NCBI GenBank assembly: GCA_032622095.1
Contig: CP136069.1
Span: forward strand, 19,419,326 to 19,483,325
Direction: 5' to 3'
DNA length: 64,000 bases
Origin: Siphonodentalium dalli
Lineage: Eukaryota > Mollusca > Scaphopoda > Gadilida > Siphonodentaliidae
The notes under the pieces are model-generated. The model saw only the letters and a list, made by a program, of their open reading frames with translations. It searched no databases and was not told the origin of the DNA. Within the stretch, counting starts at the first letter, position 1. Each line of letters opens with the position of its first letter. The position numbers and the translations under genes are program-made. This document shows positions 54,801 through 60,800 of this stretch, piece after piece.

Positions 54801-57800
54801 TTTATTATTTTATAACAAGATATCATGGGGTGGGTCCTGGCTTCTGATGACGATAAAGTTTCATTAAGCTTAGATGATTGGTGTAGTTATTTTAAACCTT
54901 TCATACCCTTTGTCTGTTTTATCCTTATGTTTTAACATTTAAATTTGAGTATGAACTACCTGTAGAATCAGTTCCTGATAACATGCACTTTTCATTTTAC
55001 AATACAATGTTTTGTCTTCCAACGCATGTACACCTATTGTGCACATAATGTCAACATGTGAATTTTTAACCTGTATCAGGTTTGCTCAAATGGGATTGGT
55101 TTTTCAAGAAGGGGCAGACATTGCAGATTTAATTCTCTGCACTCAAATTAATTGAATTAAGAATGTGTATGTACATGTATGTCAGAGTGAACACTTTAAT
55201 TTCAAAGCTGAATGTATTTGCTCTAACTACTTATTTTGAGGTAATTTTGACAAGTATTAACTCTTGTAGTCTTCAGAGTCGCAGTCTTTACAGTCAGGTG
55301 AGCAACTCCACAGTCATTGACTTATGCTTTGGTCGGTAGGCGTGGGCATCCAGACGGCTCAAGACTGTTAGCACGATAACTCAAAGAAACCGATTTAATT
55401 CATATTTGGTATATACATGTACAGGTTTCGTGCTGCCAAATTTGCCAATGGCAAAATATTTTCATTTGGCAAAAGTATTGGCAAGTCACATTTTAATTCC
55501 TCAAGCAATTTGAAAAATACTGGTCAATCAATACCATTAATTTCAGGAAACTCTTACAACATAATTATATTAGTGGTGTTTTTATAAGGTTTAGGAAAAG
55601 TTAACACCTATTAAGATGCAGTTAATCTCATAGCATTAATACTGATGGTTCGAGGGATTACTAATCCTCCTGTTATGTGCCCTTCTGAGAAACCCTTCTA
55701 GCATTGTATTGTTCGGTGATCGCCTTATTGTTGTATGATAAACCGCAATAGAGAGGCGAGTATAATTAATTATTAACTAACTGCTTTTCAATTGATATCA
55801 AAAGTGGTTCAAACCGCGAGTGTCGAAACATAAGAATTAAGGTTGCAGAAAATTATGGGGATAGCATTTGGTAATTGCTAAAATAATTTGGCAAAAAATA
55901 TTTTCATTCGGCAAATTATTTGGCAAAAGTCAATTTTGGTCCAGCGTGGACTCGTATACAGGTATGTTGGAAGTGCTGCTGGGAAGAGACAAAGCATATT
56001 TAATATCATTATTAACAAGCCTTGAAATAGTGTGTCTGTCATTTGCAGAATGAGGTTCCCAGAGGGTGAATTTAGTGATGCTACCCCCGCATAGCAGGCT
56101 AGCATCACCAAATTCACCCTCTGGGAACCTCATTCTGCTGAGGTGTAAGCAGAATGAGGTCCACAGAGGGTGAATTTGGTGATGCTAGCCCGCTATGCGA
56201 AGTAGCATCACTAAATTCACCCTCTGGGGACCTCATTCGGCAAATGACAGACACCCTATTTCAAGGCTTGCACACAGACCATTATGTGTTTAAAAACACT
56301 CCAGTGTATAAACTTTGATGCTACATGTATTACTTCTACGATGATTGTTGGTCTCCCAACCATTCAAGCCTTGAAATAGTGTGCCCGTCATTTGCAGAAT
56401 GAGGTCCCCACACTATTTCAAGGCTTGATTATTAATCCTTTTCAGATTCAAACTGATGTGGAGGAAGATGCTATGAGCAAACTGAAATCCACAGCGAAGA
56501 TTGTGCAGTGTAGAATCTGTAAAGGAGACCATTGGACAACAAAATGTCCATATAAGGACACGTTAGCTCCTTTACAAGAAAAACTACAGGAAGACGCAAA
56601 AAAACCAGCAGACGGTGCACCCGGAGCAGCCCCGACCGCTGCGGCCGGTGCCCCAAAGGCTGGTGGGGGGAAGTATGTGCCTCCAAGTCTGAGGGAAGGT
56701 GCAACGAGAGGGAGAGGTGAATCGGCTCCTGGGTCGCAAAAGCGGGGTAAGTATTGGACAGGGCTGGAGAACAGTGTTTCTCAATTTTGAGGAGCACAAT
56801 TGCTCTTGTGCACCATAGCACACCCCCCAATTGAAAACTATCGCTCAAAAAGTTGCGTGCCCCACGATCTTGCTTAAGATTTCTCATTGATTTAATAAAA
56901 TGCAAAACAGTAATGGTTGCAAGCCTTGAAATAGTGTGCCTGCTATTTGCAGAATGAGGTTCCCAAAGGGTGAATTTAGTGATGCTACCCCGCATAGCGG
57001 GCTAGCATCACCAAATTCACCTCTGGGAACCTCATTCTACTGAGGTGTAAGCAGAATGAGGTCCCCAGAGGGTGAATTTGGTGATGCTAGCCCGCTATGC
57101 GGGGTAGCATCACTAAATTCACCCACTGGGGACCTCATTCTGCAAATGACAGACACCCTATTTCAAGGCTTGGTGTTTTTAACACATAATGGTCTGTGTG
57201 TGTGCGTCTGTGTCGCAAACAATCAAAGTTATCATCAATAGAATCAAAGAGACAACATTGTCAAAACAGTCAAATATATTATGTCATTGCTGAATACTGG
57301 TCATCACCAAGCCTGCAAATAGTGTGTCTGTCATATGCAGAATGAGGTCCCAGAGGGTGAATTTAGTGACGTTATCCCGCATAGCGGTCTAGCATCACTA
57401 AATTCACCCTCTGGGGACCTCATTCTGCTTATGGCAGACCTAGGATCAGATTGAAGTTCCCCAGTTGAAGTTGGTGATGTTCACCTATTGGGCACCTCAA
57501 TTATGAATTTTATCTTCTGCAAATTAGGGGATATAGAAACTTCTTAGAAGGGAAATGTAAATATAAACAATCTTAATTTGATGCTATAGATACTTCCCAG
57601 AAGATGAAGCCTAAGCAGAATGAGGTCTCCAGAGGGTGAATTTGATGATGCTAGCCCACTTTGCAGGATAGCATCACTAAATTCACCCTCTGGGGACCTC
57701 ATTCTGCAAATGACAGACACACTATTTCAAGACATGCTATTTGCAGACTTGGTCATCACATGGTAATAGTTCCGAGTTACTACACTAAAACAGACACCAG

Positions 57801-60800
57801 TCCTACTCTATATGAAACAGAAACGAGTAAACGGTACGGATTACCAATTCGCCATCGGCAAGGAAATATATTCCCTTGAGTCAGCTGTGTATAAAATGAT
57901 CATAGGAAGTAACTTTTGTTGAAGTAAACCAACAATAAACATTTCGTTTGAAGATCTATTTCTTAAATTAGCAAAAAGCAATGTTATTTGTTTCTTACAA
58001 CAATTCCAGTTTATGATAATGGTATTATAACTTCCTCTTGGAAATAACTTGTAAAATAATTGCATTTAAATCTATTCAGGGTTACAGACTTATTTTCATA
58101 TGCCCTTTTTTTTTTAAATGGGATGTATTATGTTATTGGTCTAGCCGCCTGTCTGTCCATTTGCTTTTGATTTCCAGACGATAACTTTAGATAGTCTCAA
58201 CTGAATGGAATGAATTTGGTATGTGCGCTTTCTAGCACAAAATACAGGTCAAGCTCGAATTCAAGTTCCGCCCACCAATTTTCACCAGAGTTATGGCCCT
58301 TTGTTGGAATTACCAACATTGCTCTAGCATTGCTCTTGTTACAAAACTGTTTGTTCTATATATTTTTAATGATTAACAATTCACTTGAATCATACGAAGC
58401 CAACAGTAATGTAAAATAAGATTTTTGGTCCCCGAAAAATAAATTCTGGGGACTGTAGAGAATTGAAACTTGAGGGTATTTGTTACGAACATATTGCTGA
58501 TTTGCAACATGTAGATGGACGTAAAATTTTGTTTTTCACCGAGTTATTGCCCTTTTTTGACTTACAGAACATTGTTTGACCTTTTTTGAGTTTGGGTAAT
58601 CAACACCTCCCCCAATTTCAATTGTAGAGAATTGAAACTGTAGGATATTGTTACCTATATATTGCTAAAGAACAACAAGTATATGGATGGCCGGAAAACA
58701 TTATTTTATAGAGTTACTCATCCTCTCTTGACTTAATTCTAATTTTCAATCTTTGAATGATTTTTATCAAATTTAATTTGTTTTTCTGAAAAAGCCAACC
58801 TCCTAAGAAAAATATCTTTTTCGGGGGACTTGTGATCGGCGACCTTTTATATAAGCAAAAGTGATTTTATCCCCCTAAATGAAAATTAGTGGAGGATATA
58901 GAAATGGGTTCATAATAACTCTGGAGCTCTCTATTCAAATCATAATAGGTCGCATTTGGATGATTTTAGTACACTCATGAATTAGTATGCTGGAAAGGAT
59001 ATCCACACGAGTTTCGTCCATTCATTTTTTGCAAAGTTATGGCCCTTAGAATGAAATATGCATCTGTGCTAACTTTTGATCTTGGTTATCATAGCTCGTG
59101 TTTGAATTATTCTAGTGTACTCATGATGCAATATCCATGTGCAACATGTTTTGTCCAATGTCCATTTCTTTTGAAGTCATGGTTCTTAAAAATTTAATAA
59201 ATCTCCGCGAAATGCCGGAGTTGCAAGGGATATGCCATGCAGCCCGCTTGTTGATATTTGAGGAGATCTGTTATTGAAGAAAATCATTTCATGAACACAA
59301 AAAAAAAAAAATAATAAAAAATAAAACACTGGGAACGATTGATTTCTGACTTTGTAAAATCATTAAACTTTTTTGACTGGTGATATTGACTGTTGACAAA
59401 TTTTAAATCTGATAAATCACCCATACATTGCCGATGACATCATAAATTAAAATCCAACACCTGTTATCTGCACCATTCAACTCAAATTTTTATTTTAAAC
59501 GTCTAAATCTACATATTTAAAAAGCTGAAGGACAAAATACCACATCATTGGTACCTTCTGTATTTGTATTCTATATTTCTAATCAGTGTTAACCCTTTAC
59601 CCAACAAACCGGTCAAAACCGGCCAAATAAAGCTTCAACAGCCTAAACTATCTTCGGTCTGTCTCAATAGAACCATACAAATATGGATATCATTGGAACC
59701 GGCTCCTTGACCACATTGTGATAGTTACAGTTATACCCTGTGCCAATGCATTCTCTTATATATGCGAGTCAACCATAGGTCGCCTCGCATATATAAGAGT
59801 ATGCATTGGCCTAAAAAAAATCTTTTTTTAACACTTTTTACCATTTTTTCTTACAATCTTTAACAATGTTATAATTTTTAATGTGTTAAGCCAATGCATT
59901 CTCTTATATATGCGAGGCGACCTATGGTCGACTTGCAAATATAAGAGAATGCATTGGCACAGGGCCTTTCTGTTGGGTAAAGGGTTAATCACATTTTTTC
60001 CCTTGTAGATGAGACAGCCACGATACGAGTTACGAACTTGTCTGAAGATACGAGGGAGTCAGATCTCCAGGAGCTGTTCCGACCGTTTGGTCCCATACAG
60101 AGGATATACCTAGCAAAGGATAAAATTACCGGTCAATCAAAGGTCAGAATCACTGATATGTGTGATGATTTATACAGTAATACCATAAATAATTGACTCA
60201 TAAACCACAGCAGAATTATGGGTAATTTTTCGAGATTTAGTCGAAAATATGGCTTGTTGCTATTTATTGGAAAGCTCTCAGTGAGAACCATATTTCAACT
60301 AAATCCTGAAAAATTACTCATAATTCTGCTGTGGTTAAAGAGTTGATTATTTAGGGCATTACTGTAGGAACAAAATCAATCAGTAGATTTTTATCTCCTG
60401 CAGTGTAGATCATGCCATGAATCTCTACTCTGGCTAACACCCATCCGGATCATATTCCACCAGTACAAAACCTTGGAACTTTTTGAAGTTTTGACTGGGA
60501 CCTTATGAAGTTGAAAAAATAATGCGGGGGAATATATTTCTTAGTTTTTATCTGTTCCTTAATAATGTACTTCACAATTTCACAATTTCACAATTTAAGT
60601 GACTTTGTGAGTGATTTTACTTTGCGTCTCTTACAATTATGGAATTTCTCATAGGTAATTAATTAAATGTTTATTGCGATAGTCTGTCCGTCCATTAACA
60701 TTTTTGGTTTCCGATCGATAACTGCCGGTTTGGATAATTTTAGCTGAACCAAAGTTGCTATGTGTATTTCCCAGCTAAAGATACAGTCCAAGTTCGAATA

